A stretch of 64,000 nt of DNA from Francisella endosymbiont of Ornithodoros moubata (GCA_002095075.2 LVCE01000002.1:62001-126000), one strand, 5' to 3'; positions 28,096-37,742 are shown, counted from the first letter of the stretch. The notes: generated from the sequence alone by a model not told the origin. Numbers and translations: made by a program.

Positions 28096-28692
28096 ATGAC
28101 TTCTTTAGACAAAATCAATAGTTATTTTGAAAGTAGTATTCAGGCTAAAATAGAGACCGCTAATGCATTACCACCAGCTATAGCACAAGCTACAAAGGCG
28201 ATGGTTTCTTGTTTAGAAAATGGTGGTAAGATTCTAGTTTGTGGTAACGGGGGCTCTGGAGTTATCGCTCAGCATTTTAGTTCTAAACTATTAAATCACT
28301 TTGAGATGGAGCGACCTCCTCTTCCAGCAATAGCTTTGACAGGAGATGTTGCAACAATCACAGCTGTTGGCAATTACTATGGGTTTGAACAAATTTTTGC
28401 AAAGCAAGTAGCTGCTCTAGGTAATGAAGATGATATTTTATTAGTTATAACAACTAGTGGTGATTCTGAAAATATTCTTAGTGCTGTTGAGGAGGCTCAT
28501 GATCTGGAAATGAAAGTAATAGCATTAACCGGTGGTAGTAGTGGTAGGCTTCAGAATATGTACAATACAGATGATATTGAGCTAAGAGTGCCATCAGATA
28601 GTATAGCAAATATTCAAGAAAATCATTTTCTCATAGTTCACTGTTTATGTGATATTATCGATCAAAAATTATTTGCAGGCTTAGAAGATTAG
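28096..28692 (+). CDS. diaA: SIS-domain protein, DiaA/GmhA family
   Basis: A 198-residue SIS-domain protein. It reads SYFESSIQAKIETANALPPAI, KILVCGNGGSGVIAQHFSSK, RPPLPAIALTGD, and ends IVHCLCDIIDQKLF. The whole pattern is closer to DiaA, the DnaA-binding initiator of replication, than to the heptose isomerase GmhA, whose C-terminal E-x-x-H helix differs. Databases often label these proteins GmhA. In E. coli diaA also neighbours an outer-membrane lipoprotein gene; here bamE follows after 4 bases. Active-site status for isomerisation cannot be settled by reading alone. Confidence 0.8.
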   Translation: MTSLDKINSYFESSIQAKIETANALPPAIAQATKAMVSCLENGGKILVCGNGGSGVIAQHFSSKLLNHFEMERPPLPAIALTGDVATITAVGNYYGFEQIFAKQVAALGNEDDILLVITTSGDSENILSAVEEAHDLEMKVIALTGGSSGRLQNMYNTDDIELRVPSDSIANIQENHFLIVHCLCDIIDQKLFAGLED

Positions 28693-28696
28693 TTTA

Positions 28697-29056
28697 ATGA
28701 TGTTTAAACCAATAACCAAAAATCTGTGTTTACTAATAGTTATGTTTAGTTTATCAGCATGTGGGATTATTGAACCATATACAGCTCCTGTGCCACAAGG
28801 TAAAGAAATAAAAAACAAAAAGCTTTTTGAAGCTAAACCAAATATGACAAAAAGTGAAGTTACTTATATTCTTGGTTCTCCAGATATCATAGATACTTTT
28901 AATCCTAATCAATACATTTATATAAATACTTATAAGAAAAATATGCAAGGTAGTCAGTTTAATGAATCAAAACTAATATTAACCTTTAATAATCAAGATA
29001 GGCTAGTAGGTATTTCTGGTAACTATACACCGCCAACTAAGGATCCTGTATTCTAG
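28697..29056 (+). CDS. bamE: Outer membrane protein assembly factor BamE (SmpA/OmlA)
   Basis: A 119-residue lipoprotein of the BAM complex that inserts beta-barrels into the outer membrane. The signal peptide ends with lipobox LSAC at about 20-23, followed by Gly at +2. The mature part has the family core KLFEAKPNMTKSEVTYILGSPD (compare the usual G-M-T-x-x-Q-V-x-x-x-L-G-x-P) and YIYINTYKK, with a final strand RLVGISG. ATG 28697 and ATG 28700 are both possible. Confidence 0.9.
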   Translation: MMFKPITKNLCLLIVMFSLSACGIIEPYTAPVPQGKEIKNKKLFEAKPNMTKSEVTYILGSPDIIDTFNPNQYIYINTYKKNMQGSQFNESKLILTFNNQDRLVGISGNYTPPTKDPVF

Positions 29057-29126
29057 AACTTAAAATAACTACTATAACTAATATAACATTCTCAAAAAAG
29101 AGGATAAACTTTGGCGAAATTACTGA

Positions 29127-29399
29127 TTAAGCAGCTGTTGCAAGAGTTTTTATTTTAGCGCTTAAATGAGACTTATGTCTAGCAGCTTTGTTCTTGTGGA
29201 TTAAACCCTTAGTAGCATACTTATCTAGTATAGGAACAACCTTAGCAAAGTTTTCTTTTGCTGCTTCTACATTGCCTTTTTCAATTGCGTAAGCTGTTTT
29301 CTTTAAGAAAGTTCTCATCATTGAACGACGTGCAACATTGTGTTGACGATTTCTTTCAGCCTGAATAATTCTCTTTTTTGCTTGTTTTGAGTTAGCCAA
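29127..29399 (-). CDS. rpsT: 30S ribosomal protein S20
   Basis: A 90-residue basic helical protein starting [21 protein letters not shown], the S20 signature, with [16 protein letters not shown] and the C-terminal [19 protein letters not shown]. It binds 16S rRNA. Monocistronic, with its own promoter. The leader can form a small hairpin (CCCTA/TAGGG arms at 29432-29449) before the ribosome site; S20 leaders are autoregulated in E. coli, but whether this hairpin matters is unknown. Confidence 0.97.
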   Translation of the reverse strand: MANSKQAKKRIIQAERNRQHNVARRSMMRTFLKKTAYAIEKGNVEAAKENFAKVVPILDKYATKGLIHKNKAARHKSHLSAKIKTLATAA

Positions 29400-29485
29400 T
29401 TTAATTCTCCAGTTTTAACTTTTTATAGCCCTAAGTTTCTCTAGGGGATATGCGAGAAACACAAATATAAATTAATAGCTAAAGT

Positions 29486-29514
29486 ATTTTGCATATATTG
29501 TACATTATTGTCAA
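29486..29514 (-). promoter_or_regulatory. Promoter of rpsT
   Basis: Reverse-strand TTGACA (29514-29509), a 17-base spacer, then CAAAAT (29491-29486) preceded by TG. The consensus -35 fits a strong ribosomal-protein promoter about 90 bases before the rpsT start. Confidence 0.55.
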
Positions 29515-29653
29515 TAAATATTTGTAGTATTATTAACTAATATTTAGTTATTTTATCGCAATCACTACATTTTAAAGTAATTTTGTAGCATAATAGGTAT
29601 CTAGATTTATTAAATAAACAATTACTTTCTAGTAGTAACAATAGCTAAATATT

Positions 29654-31438
29654 ATGAAAAATATCAGAAACTTTTCGATAATTGCTCATATTGACCATGG
29701 CAAATCAACTCTTTCGGATAGATTTATACAAGTCTGTAATGGTTTAAGTGAGCGTGAAATGAAGGAGCAGGTGCTCGACTCTATGGATATAGAAAGAGAG
29801 CGTGGAATTACGATTAAGGCGCAGTCTGTAACGCTTGATTATACAGCTAGAGATGGCCAGACATATCAGCTTAATTTCATTGATACTCCAGGTCATGTTG
29901 ATTTCTCTTATGAGGTATCACGCTCATTAGCAGCTTGTGAAGGAGCTTTGCTTGTGGTAGATGCAGCTCAAGGTGTAGAAGCCCAGACATTAGCAAACTG
30001 TTATACCGCTATTGAGCAGAATCTAGAAGTTATACCAATATTAAATAAAATTGATCTACCGTCTGCAGAGCCAGATAGAGTAGCACAAGAAATCGAAGAA
30101 ATAATCGGTATAGATGCTACAGATGTAACAACATGTAGTGCAAAAACAGGTATAGGTGTAGGGGATGTTTTAGAAACAATAGTTGCCAAAGTCCCAGCAC
30201 CACAAGGAGGTGTAGAAGATAAGTTACAGGCATTAATTATTGACTCGTGGTTTGATAATTATCTAGGTGTTGTATCTTTAGTTAGAATTAGAAATGGTAT
30301 TATCAAAAAAGGTGAGAAAATAAAAGTTATGTCAACTGGAGTTGCTTATCAGGTTGATAGACTTGGGGTATTTACGCCGAAAATGAAAGATCTAGATCAT
30401 CTAAAAGCAGGAGAGGTTGGATTTATCGTTGCTGGGATTAAAGATATTCACGGTGCCCCAGTTGGTGATACGCTCACACATGCACATAACCCAACAGATA
30501 AACCTGTACCTGGATTTAAAAAGGTTCAAACTCAAGTTTATGTTGGGATGTTTACCATAAGCTCAGATGATTATCCTGATTTTAGAGAGGCTCTAGAAAA
30601 ACTAAGTTTAAATGACGCCTCATTATTTTTTGAACCAGAAGTATCACAAGCCTTAGGTTTTGGCTTTAGATGTGGTTTCTTGGGTATGTTACATATGGAG
30701 ATTATCCAAGAGAGATTAGAACGAGAGTACAACCTTGATTTAATTACTTCAGCACCAACAGTTGTTTATAAAGCTATTAAAAAAGATGGTGAAATTATAG
30801 AGGTTGATAATCCATCTAAACTACCAGAACCAGGAGCAATAGCTGAGATACAAGAGCCAATTGTAAGAGCGAATATTCTCGTGCCAAAAGATTATGTTGG
30901 TAGTGTAATTACTATCTGTGTTGAGAAAAGAGGTTCTCAGGTTGATATGAATTATGTTGGGAATCAGGTTTCGATAACTTATGATTTGCCAATGATCGAA
31001 GTTGTGTCTGATTTCTTTGATACGCTTAAGTCGGTAACCAAAGGCTATGGTTCGCTAGATTATGAGTTAATTCGTTATGAATCTGCTGATATGGTATGCT
31101 TAGATGTGCTTATAAATGGTGACAAGGTTGATGCTTTAGCAAGTATTGTGCATAGAGATCAAGCTAAATATAAAGGTAGAGAACTTGTTGAGCGTCTAAA
31201 AGAATTTATTCCTAGACAAATGTTTGAAGTGGTCATTCAAGCAGCAATCGGCGGTACTATTATCGCTAGAAGTACTGTTAAGGCATTACGTAAGAATGTC
31301 TTGGCAAAATGTTATGGTGGCGATGTCTCACGTAAGAAAAAACTCTTAGAGAAGCAAAAAGAGGGGAAAAAGAGAATGAAGAATATTGGTTCTGTTGAGA
31401 TTCCTCAAGAAGCTTTCCTGTCTGTACTTAAAAAATAA
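29654..31438 (+). CDS. lepA: Elongation factor 4 (LepA), translational GTPase
   Basis: Back-translocase-type GTPase that acts on ribosomes. The 594-residue protein has G1 [13 protein letters not shown] (11-23), G2 GITIKAQ, G3 DTPGHVDF, G4 NKIDLP and G5 SAKTG. The EF-G-like domains II, III and V follow, and then the LepA-specific C-terminal domain with [27 protein letters not shown] and the Lys-rich end ([19 protein letters not shown]). Length is as in E. coli (599). lepB does not follow; mnmA comes next, 16 bases downstream. Confidence 0.97.
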   Translation: MKNIRNFSIIAHIDHGKSTLSDRFIQVCNGLSEREMKEQVLDSMDIERERGITIKAQSVTLDYTARDGQTYQLNFIDTPGHVDFSYEVSRSLAACEGALLVVDAAQGVEAQTLANCYTAIEQNLEVIPILNKIDLPSAEPDRVAQEIEEIIGIDATDVTTCSAKTGIGVGDVLETIVAKVPAPQGGVEDKLQALIIDSWFDNYLGVVSLVRIRNGIIKKGEKIKVMSTGVAYQVDRLGVFTPKMKDLDHLKAGEVGFIVAGIKDIHGAPVGDTLTHAHNPTDKPVPGFKKVQTQVYVGMFTISSDDYPDFREALEKLSLNDASLFFEPEVSQALGFGFRCGFLGMLHMEIIQERLEREYNLDLITSAPTVVYKAIKKDGEIIEVDNPSKLPEPGAIAEIQEPIVRANILVPKDYVGSVITICVEKRGSQVDMNYVGNQVSITYDLPMIEVVSDFFDTLKSVTKGYGSLDYELIRYESADMVCLDVLINGDKVDALASIVHRDQAKYKGRELVERLKEFIPRQMFEVVIQAAIGGTIIARSTVKALRKNVLAKCYGGDVSRKKKLLEKQKEGKKRMKNIGSVEIPQEAFLSVLKK

Positions 31439-31454
31439 AATTTATAGATTTATT

Positions 31455-32534
31455 ATGCAAAACAAAAAAGTAATAGTAGGTATATCTGGTGGTGTAGATT
31501 CATCAGTTTCGGCTTTGCTCTTGAAACAGCAAGGCTATGATGTAACAGGTGTGTTTATGAAAAACTGGGAGGAAGATGACACGGATGAATTTTGCTCAGC
31601 AGAACAAGACATTGCTGATGCTCAAGCTGTCTGTGACTCTATCGGCATACCTTTCAAAAAGATCAACTTTGCTGCAGAATATTGGGATAATGTCTTTGAG
31701 CATTTTCTAACAGAATATAAAGCTGGTAGAACACCTAACCCTGATATACTTTGTAATAAGGCAATAAAGTTTAAAGCATTTTTAAATTATGTACATTTAC
31801 TAGGCGGTAATTATATCGCTACGGGACATTATGCTCGCACAAGAGTAGCTGATGATGGTTCAGTACAGTTAGTTAAGGGTTTGGATGATAATAAGGATCA
31901 AACATATTTTTTATATATACTAGGTCAAGAGCAGTTAAGAAAAACAATTTTTCCTATAGGTGGTGTTGAGAAATCTAAAGTGCGAGAAATTGCAAAAGAA
32001 AATAATTTTGTGACATTTGATAAAAAAGATAGTACGGGAATTTGTTTTATCGGTGAGCGTAAGTTTAAAGAATTCTTGTCTAAGTATCTACCTGCTCAAA
32101 AAGGTGAAATCCACGATGAAAACGGTATCAAGATAGGTATGCATGATGGACTGATGTATTATACAATCGGTCAAAGACAGGGTCTTGGTATAGGTGGTGT
32201 AAAAGATCGTCCAGGAATACCGTGGTTTGCGGCAAAAAAAGATTTAGAAAATAATGTCTTGATTACTGTGCAAGGTCATGATCACCCAATGCTGTTTAAG
32301 CAGTCACTACAAGCTATAGGACTAAGCTGGGTAGCGGGTATGGCTCCAGCAGCTAAGTTTAGATGTTCGGCCAAAGTTCGCTATAGACAAAAAGATCAAG
32401 ATTGTGAAGTAGAAGTAAATCATGATGGCTCTGTTAAAGTAATTTTTGATCAGCCACAAAGAGCAATCACACCGGGACAGTCAGTAGTATTTTATGCTGA
32501 TGATGTTTGTCTAGGTGGTGGAGTAATTATTTAG
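31455..32534 (+). CDS. mnmA: tRNA-specific 2-thiouridylase MnmA
   Basis: Adds sulfur to U34 of tRNA Lys/Glu/Gln. From ATG 31455 the product is 359 residues; the longer frame from 31386 overlaps lepA and lacks homology. It has the PP-loop SGGVDSSV at 11-18, Cys100 in NPDILCNK and Cys197 in [13 protein letters not shown] (the catalytic pair), ATGHYAR at 122-128, and the C-terminal barrel with [13 protein letters not shown]. All key residues are intact. Confidence 0.97.
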   Translation: MQNKKVIVGISGGVDSSVSALLLKQQGYDVTGVFMKNWEEDDTDEFCSAEQDIADAQAVCDSIGIPFKKINFAAEYWDNVFEHFLTEYKAGRTPNPDILCNKAIKFKAFLNYVHLLGGNYIATGHYARTRVADDGSVQLVKGLDDNKDQTYFLYILGQEQLRKTIFPIGGVEKSKVREIAKENNFVTFDKKDSTGICFIGERKFKEFLSKYLPAQKGEIHDENGIKIGMHDGLMYYTIGQRQGLGIGGVKDRPGIPWFAAKKDLENNVLITVQGHDHPMLFKQSLQAIGLSWVAGMAPAAKFRCSAKVRYRQKDQDCEVEVNHDGSVKVIFDQPQRAITPGQSVVFYADDVCLGGGVII

Positions 32535-32798
32535 AACTATTTTTACTTTTTATTTATTGTCACTTGCTAAGGTTGTTTTAGGTTATATCTGCAGTATTAG
32601 CTTGTGTAGTTGAAGCAGTTTTTGTAGTAGTCTGTATTGTGCTTACCACTACTAGCGTTATCTTTTTGATTGATAGGAGTTTTTGTTATATTACTAACGC
32701 CACTACCACTTTGCTAGTGTAGCTTTTTTATCTTCGTGCTGTTCATTTACTTTTGTTATTAGATCTTTATCTAATGCCGCGACACTACTTACAATCTC

Positions 32799-33542
32799 TT
32801 AGTGAGTATAACCAGTATCTTTTTTACCACTGTCGACAACATCTTTGAGATAGTCATCAACTTCTTTTTTAACATTAGTTTGACTCTTCATAACATTCCT
32901 TTGCATGAATTGAGCTTCATGAACAGTATCAATAGTCATGTGTGTATATAAATATTCTGGATCAATAATAAATGGTCTAAGCTTAGTACTATACTCTTTC
33001 TCTAAACCAGGAAAATCAACAGTATATGCAACTTTTATGCGTTTCTTACCTTCTTTATCAGTAACAACCATCGCTACCAGATTTGAATCTATTTCATACT
33101 CTTTTCTAACAAGGTGATATTGTTGTTTTCTATCAAGGACAATCTGTCTAATCGGAGTTGCATATACTTTTTTAGTTTTAATCGGTTTATTGGCTGTAGT
33201 AATACCAGCTTTTTGTAGCTCTGTAATAGCGTAGCTTCCGTAGTTATCTTTAGCAAGTCTAAGATCTATTTCTATCATCTTAGCTAAAACATATTCCCTA
33301 AATTCGCGCGCTTGCTTTAATGTAAATGCAAGACAAGTACCAGTATCATCCTTCTGGAAACAGCCATTTCTCTTATCAATTAGCACGAAAAGTTTTTGTG
33401 TCTTATCATAATAGAGCTGATAATCAGGAGAGTTTTCACCATGACCTAAATAAACAAATTCGTCGTTAGATAGCATACCACATGATGCTAAAATTATGCT
33501 CAGTAATGATATTAAAGATATTTTTTTGAATATATTGCGCAT
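32799..33542 (-). CDS. Lipoprotein of unknown function, C-terminus probably truncated
   Basis: From ATG 33542 the product has a signal peptide MRNIFKKISLISLLSIILAS followed by the lipobox Cys (LASC), about 247 residues in all. The mature part has no motif I recognise; it is rich in Tyr and Lys with KQAREFREYVLAKMIEIDLR as a likely helix. After the stop at 32799 the same frame continues in sense (EIVSSVAALDKDLITKVNEQHEDKKATL) for about 30 codons before eroding, so the TAA may be a premature stop in a longer protein ending near 32570. The earlier in-frame start at 33578 lacks a signal peptide. Confidence 0.75.
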   Translation of the reverse strand: MRNIFKKISLISLLSIILASCGMLSNDEFVYLGHGENSPDYQLYYDKTQKLFVLIDKRNGCFQKDDTGTCLAFTLKQAREFREYVLAKMIEIDLRLAKDNYGSYAITELQKAGITTANKPIKTKKVYATPIRQIVLDRKQQYHLVRKEYEIDSNLVAMVVTDKEGKKRIKVAYTVDFPGLEKEYSTKLRPFIIDPEYLYTHMTIDTVHEAQFMQRNVMKSQTNVKKEVDDYLKDVVDSGKKDTGYTH

Positions 33543-33629
33543 ACTAAATTCCATGATTTTACAGTAGTTACAGGACATAATTTTTTCGTAATGCTGCTAA
33601 AAAGTAAAGTCTTGATTATATAAAAACAA

Positions 33630-34154
33630 TCAAAAATCAACTCCTAGCATTTCTTGCATTAGTTTTTTATACTTTTTTTCTATCATTTTGCGTTTTAGTG
33701 AACCAAGATGATTTAAAAAAGTTATACCATTAAGATGATCTATCTCATGTTGGATACAACGCGCTAAAAAACCATCTTTCTCAATCTCAATTTCGTCACC
33801 AAATTCATTAATAGCCTTTATCTTGACTATAGTAGCTCTATTTACTTTTGCAGAAACACCAGGAAATGAAAGACAGCCCTCTTCATCAATTATTTTACCA
33901 CTTTGCTCAATTATTTGAGGGTTAACGATAGTGATTATTTCAGGATTTTGTTCTTCTAAGTTATCGTACATGATAAAGAATCTTTTTTTAATACCAACTT
34001 GTATCGCTGCAAGCCCGACACCGCCAGCTTCGAACATTAGTTCACGCATCTCAACTATGGTTGCGCGTAAATCATCGTTGATTTCATCTTTTGTGACTTC
34101 TTTAGCAACCTCTTTTAAAACTGGGTGAGGGTACTTTAGAATTTCTAAAGACAT
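33630..34154 (-). CDS. def: Peptide deformylase
   Basis: Removes the formyl group from nascent N-terminal Met. The 174-residue product has the three motifs: GVGLAAIQ at 45-52, EEGCLSFPG with metal ligand Cys94, and QHEIDH with His136, Glu137 and His140. Intact and of normal size. It follows ribH by 2 bases on the same strand, so it is probably the last gene of the riboflavin transcript. fmt is not beside it. Confidence 0.97.
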   Translation of the reverse strand: MSLEILKYPHPVLKEVAKEVTKDEINDDLRATIVEMRELMFEAGGVGLAAIQVGIKKRFFIMYDNLEEQNPEIITIVNPQIIEQSGKIIDEEGCLSFPGVSAKVNRATIVKIKAINEFGDEIEIEKDGFLARCIQHEIDHLNGITFLNHLGSLKRKMIEKKYKKLMQEMLGVDF

Positions 34155-34156
34155 AT

Positions 34157-34600
34157 TTATACTCCTTGTTCTAATATATCTTTTTTCATCCGTGCCATAA
34201 TTATAGCAGCTTGGACCGAGTATCTACCCTTATGACCTTTTTTGCCACCAACTCTTTCTAATGCTTGCTCTTTGTTATGGGTAGTTAATATACCAAAAAT
34301 TACTGGTAAATTATATTGATGCATAACTTTTTGTGTGCCATAACTTACTTGATCGCAAACATAATCATAGTGGTCTGTTTCGCCACGGATTATACAACCT
34401 AGTAGCACTATTGCATCAAATTCTTTAGTTTCTGCTAGTAGTTTTGCCGCATATGGAAGTTCAACTGCACCAGGGACTTTTTTAATGCAAATCTGACTAT
34501 CTTTTAAGCCTTGAGCATATACCTCTTCTAAGGCGCCTTCAAGCATTTTTTTAGTTATTAAAGAATTAAATTCACTTACAATGATTGCTAGTTTTCTCAT
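34157..34600 (-). CDS. ribH: 6,7-dimethyl-8-ribityllumazine synthase
   Basis: Condenses 5-amino-6-ribitylaminouracil with dihydroxybutanone phosphate in riboflavin synthesis; forms pentamers or 60-mers. 147 residues: IIVSEFNSLITKKMLEGAL, KVPGAVELPYAAKLL (active-site V-P-G-A-x-E), LLGCIIRGETDHYDYVC with the catalytic His region, and FGILTTHNKEQALER. Fourth gene of ribD-ribE-ribBA-ribH behind the FMN riboswitch; 9 bases after ribBA. Confidence 0.97.
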   Translation of the reverse strand: MRKLAIIVSEFNSLITKKMLEGALEEVYAQGLKDSQICIKKVPGAVELPYAAKLLAETKEFDAIVLLGCIIRGETDHYDYVCDQVSYGTQKVMHQYNLPVIFGILTTHNKEQALERVGGKKGHKGRYSVQAAIIMARMKKDILEQGV

Positions 34601-34609
34601 AATTTATGC

Positions 34610-35821
34610 CTATATTCCTTTAATTGTGTGTTTCATTTTATTTTTTTTAGTCATTAAATAACTTTTGTTGTGAGAGTTGACAAAAGCTTCATAAGCTACA
34701 GTTTCCGCTTGTATACCAACTGTTTTAAGAGCAGCGATTTTTTTTGGATTATTAGATATGAGCCTGCAATTATTAACTTTATTATATTTTAGTACTTGAA
34801 TAGCAAGATCATATTTGCGGGCATCAACAGGCAGGCCCAAAGCAACATTTGCTTCAATTGTATCCATATTCTGGTGCATTTGAAGGTTATAAGCTTTAAG
34901 TTTATTTATTAGACCAATGCCGCGACCTTCCTGGTCTAGATATATTAGATAACCACCTTCTTGACTTACCATTTGTATAGATTTTCTTAGTTGAGCTTGG
35001 CAGTCACAGCGCAAAGAGCCAAATAAATCACCAGTTATACATGAAGAGTGTATTCTTACTAGCGGCTTTTTACTATCAGCAGCTTTAGAAAGTACAACTA
35101 CTTTTTCACCATTGAATTTATCTCTATAAACTGTCATTTCAAGCTCACCAACATGATCAAATAGAATGATAGAGCTAGCAGCTTTTTCAATAAAGATTTC
35201 TGTAGCTAGGCGATATTGATAGATCTCTGCAATCGTTAAAAGAGGTAAATCATACTTTTTAGTAAATGCTTCTAACTGAGGAGCTTTCATCATTGTGCCA
35301 TCTTTATTCATAAGCTCACAAAGTACACCAGCACTATTTAAACCACTTAGTTTCATAAGATCAACAGTTGCCTCAGTGTGACCATTTCTACCAAGTACGC
35401 CTTTATCATTGGTAATAAGAGGAAATATATGCCCAGGTCTAGCCAGTTCTTCTGCTTTAGCATCAACTTTTGATGCTACTTGTATGGTGTGTGCTCTATC
35501 TTTTGCTGATACTCCGGTAGTTACGCCTTCTTTAGCTTCTATAGTTACAGTGAAAGGAGTATTAAAAGTGCTATTATTTTGACCAGCAGCTACCATTGGA
35601 GTTAGGTTTAACTGGCAAGCTTTTTTTGAATCCATTGCCAAACAAATGATGCCACTGGTATGCTCAAGCATAAAAGCGATATTTGCTTCTGTAGCTTTTT
35701 GACCTGGTAGAATTAGATCGCCTTCATTTTCTCTATCGTAATCATCAAGTATAACTACGGGTTTACCTTGCTTAAGAGTTTGTATGGCATTCTCAATATT
35801 ACTTTTTATTTGCTTAAACAT
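34610..35821 (-). CDS. ribBA: Bifunctional 3,4-dihydroxy-2-butanone-4-phosphate synthase / GTP cyclohydrolase II
   Basis: Two enzymes in one 403-residue chain. The N-terminal RibB half has DDYDRENEGDLI (24-35) and HTSGIIC; the C-terminal RibA half has SSCITGDLFGSLRCDCQAQL with the zinc Cys trio, DQEGRGIGL and the final NNPKK block. In the RibA active-site helix the usual R-x-Y-G-I-G-A-Q-I-L reads DARKYDLAIQVL; key Arg and Tyr remain, but the glycines differ, so cyclohydrolase activity should be tested. I chose ATG 35821; the longer frame to 35878 overlaps ribE further without homology. It overlaps the ribE stop by 8 bases. Confidence 0.93.
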   Translation of the reverse strand: MFKQIKSNIENAIQTLKQGKPVVILDDYDRENEGDLILPGQKATEANIAFMLEHTSGIICLAMDSKKACQLNLTPMVAAGQNNSTFNTPFTVTIEAKEGVTTGVSAKDRAHTIQVASKVDAKAEELARPGHIFPLITNDKGVLGRNGHTEATVDLMKLSGLNSAGVLCELMNKDGTMMKAPQLEAFTKKYDLPLLTIAEIYQYRLATEIFIEKAASSIILFDHVGELEMTVYRDKFNGEKVVVLSKAADSKKPLVRIHSSCITGDLFGSLRCDCQAQLRKSIQMVSQEGGYLIYLDQEGRGIGLINKLKAYNLQMHQNMDTIEANVALGLPVDARKYDLAIQVLKYNKVNNCRLISNNPKKIAALKTVGIQAETVAYEAFVNSHNKSYLMTKKNKMKHTIKGI

Positions 35822-36419
35822 TTTCTTTAAATCCTTGTATATATTTGTAGATATATTTACCTGTTGCATCAGCCTCAAGATTTACTATAGAACTACTAGT
35901 ATAGTTTTTTGCTATAGTGACCTCAATAGTATATGGTATCAAAGTCACGGTAAATGAGCCTTTAAGTACATCTATTACAGTTATACTCATACCATCTATA
36001 GTTACAAAACCTTTTTTAACTAAGTATTTAAGAAATTCTTTAGAAGCAGAAATTTCAATTAACCATGCGCCACCAACATCATTAATATTTTTGATTTGCC
36101 CTGGCTCATCAACATGACCTTGTACCATATGTCCACCAGCATAATCACCATATCGCATTGCAAGTTCAGTATTTACTAGTTGCTTCTTCTTTAGGTTATC
36201 AAGGTTGGTTTTTTTAAGTGTTTCTGGTACGGCATCAAAATTTGCTGTTAAATTTTGCTTATCAAGTGCTGTAACAGTAAGACAAGTGCCATTAATTGCG
36301 ACACTATCTCCAATGTTGCATTGAAGACTATTTTCAAATTCGATACAAAAAGTTTTTAGACTATTTTTAGTTATTATTTTTTTAATTGTTCCTAGTTGTT
36401 GAACTATGCCACTAAACAT
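35814..36419 (-). CDS. ribE: Riboflavin synthase, alpha chain
   Basis: Dismutates two lumazines to riboflavin. The 201-residue product begins MFSGIVQQLG (usual MFTGIV) and contains two lumazine-binding barrels (1-95 and 96-190): GDSVAINGTCLTVT and DGMSITV are the paired motifs, with GGHMVQGHVDEPG between. ATG 36419 overlaps the end of ribD by 8 bases, giving likely translational coupling along the operon. Confidence 0.95.
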   Translation of the reverse strand: MFSGIVQQLGTIKKIITKNSLKTFCIEFENSLQCNIGDSVAINGTCLTVTALDKQNLTANFDAVPETLKKTNLDNLKKKQLVNTELAMRYGDYAGGHMVQGHVDEPGQIKNINDVGGAWLIEISASKEFLKYLVKKGFVTIDGMSITVIDVLKGSFTVTLIPYTIEVTIAKNYTSSSIVNLEADATGKYIYKYIQGFKENV

Positions 36420-37479
36420 TAAAATTTTCCTTAAAACAAGAGTTTATTATTATATCCTCGCCTACAGAGACTTGATTGAAGCTTAGCTGTTGTTTAGGGT
36501 TGTAATCAGCTATTATTACTGGAGCTAAGTATGTATAAAACTCATTAACAAGCTTTTGGCTGATAAAATTATGCAGGGTTTTATTGCCTCCCTCAACAAG
36601 TAGACTAGTCATACCCATGTTGCCCATCTTCTCAAGCAGGCTATCTAAACAAAGCTGATTTTGACTTTGTGGTAATAACCAATATTCAATACCAAGCTGG
36701 TTAAGCTTGGTTGCTACTTGGGCAGAAATCTTTGAGCAAACAAAAATCGTCTTGGCATTACTTTGATCTAAAACTTGCCAATGATGATTTATAGTTGTGA
36801 GATGATTAGATAGTATAAATCTGGTTGGATGTTTTATTTTGTTAATATTTATTCTTACATCAAGAGTTGGATTATCATTAATTAAGGTTTGTTTGCCAAT
36901 TAAGATAGCATCACAAATATTGCGTAATTGGTGAGTGTATATAAATGCTTGGTGTGAACTTATTTCTTTTTCATCATTACTATTAACATATATTTTACCA
37001 TCTAACGACATTGCCCATTTTGCATAAACAAAAGGTTTTTTGGTTTTTTGGTAGTGAAAAAATATTTTATTTAATTCTTGTGCTTGTTTCTCTAGCAAAC
37101 CGATTTCAACTTTTATACCAGCATTTCTAAGTTTGTCGACACCTTTGCCAGCAACTTTTGGGTTTGGATCAAGTGTAGCAATAATTATCTTTTTTATACC
37201 AGCATTAATAATAGCATCTGTGCAAGGACCTGTTCTACCTTGGTGACAACAAGGTTCAAGGGTGACATACATAGTAGAATTTCTAGCTTGTGTACCAGCC
37301 TTGGCTATGGCATATATTTCGGCATGAGCCTTACCAGCCATAGTATGCCAGCCTTCTGAGACTATAGCGCCATTTTTTACTATTACGCAGCCAACTATTG
37401 GATTAGGTGATACTGTGAGTCTACCTCTATTGGCTAGAGTGAGCGCTTGTTGCATATAATATTTATCGATATTTTTCAT
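36412..37479 (-). CDS. ribD: Bifunctional riboflavin deaminase-reductase RibD
   Basis: Deaminates and then reduces the pyrimidine intermediate. The 355-residue chain has an N-terminal deaminase with HAEIYAI (zinc His/Glu) and PCCHQGRTGPCTDAI (zinc Cys pair), and a C-terminal NADPH reductase with KPFVYAKWAMSLDGKI and LLVEGGNKTLHNF. First gene of the operon. ATG 37479 lies at the end of the riboswitch expression platform, in the sequence GGGTAAATG, with only a weak ribosome site, which fits translational control. Confidence 0.96.
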   Translation of the reverse strand: MKNIDKYYMQQALTLANRGRLTVSPNPIVGCVIVKNGAIVSEGWHTMAGKAHAEIYAIAKAGTQARNSTMYVTLEPCCHQGRTGPCTDAIINAGIKKIIIATLDPNPKVAGKGVDKLRNAGIKVEIGLLEKQAQELNKIFFHYQKTKKPFVYAKWAMSLDGKIYVNSNDEKEISSHQAFIYTHQLRNICDAILIGKQTLINDNPTLDVRININKIKHPTRFILSNHLTTINHHWQVLDQSNAKTIFVCSKISAQVATKLNQLGIEYWLLPQSQNQLCLDSLLEKMGNMGMTSLLVEGGNKTLHNFISQKLVNEFYTYLAPVIIADYNPKQQLSFNQVSVGEDIIINSCFKENFNV

Positions 37480-37518
37480 TTACCCATTTAATTTTACTAC
37501 AGTTAGGGCAGGGTGAAA
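37479..37518 (-). promoter_or_regulatory. Riboswitch expression platform: anti-aptamer strand and start-codon hairpin
   Basis: The transcript has UUUCACCCUGCCCU (37518-37505), complementary at 13 of 14 positions to AGGGCAGGGCGAAA at the 5' edge of the FMN aptamer (37738-37725). Its first part, UUUCACCC, can instead pair with GGGUAAA (37485-37479), which covers the ribD start codon region. The two pairings exclude each other, as expected for an OFF switch at translation. Confidence 0.6.
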
Positions 37519-37604
37519 GGAGAATTTTTACTACAAAAATACCATAGTCTATAAACCAATATCTACAGCTAGAGTAGTAATAGCTTGGTGATATTTTCCT
37601 CAAT

Positions 37605-37742
37605 CTTCTTTCATCCAGACTATAACTGTCGGCTTTGGATTTTCACCAAATCTGCTTGTCCTTTCTATTTTTATTAGAAAGCGCTCGCGGGCTTCTGCTA
37701 AAAACAGTTATCGCAGGTAGGGAATTTCGCCCTGCCCTGAAA
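37605..37742 (-). ncRNA. FMN riboswitch (RFN element)
   Basis: The reverse strand contains the conserved blocks in order: CAGGGCAGGGCGAAATTCCC, TACCTGCGATAAC, AGCCCGCGAGCG, then after a variable hairpin GATTTGGTGAAAATCC, AAGCCGACAGTTATAGTC and GGATGAAAGAAG. This is the complete FMN-sensing aptamer. It lies 125 bases upstream of ribD, on the same strand, so it controls ribD-ribE-ribBA-ribH and possibly def. Confidence 0.97.

Noticed and set aside
28096-28692. Firm call as heptose isomerase GmhA
   Set aside because: The C-terminal helix and overall pattern fit DiaA better, and catalytic residues of GmhA could not be confirmed by reading.
29432-29449. Hairpin with CCCTA/TAGGG arms in the rpsT leader as an autoregulatory element or terminator
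   Set aside because: Only five paired bases and no U run; too weak to call, mentioned only under rpsT.
31386-31454. Longer N-terminus for mnmA starting inside lepA
   Set aside because: The added residues are the out-of-frame reading of the lepA end; the PP-loop position fits the start at 31455.
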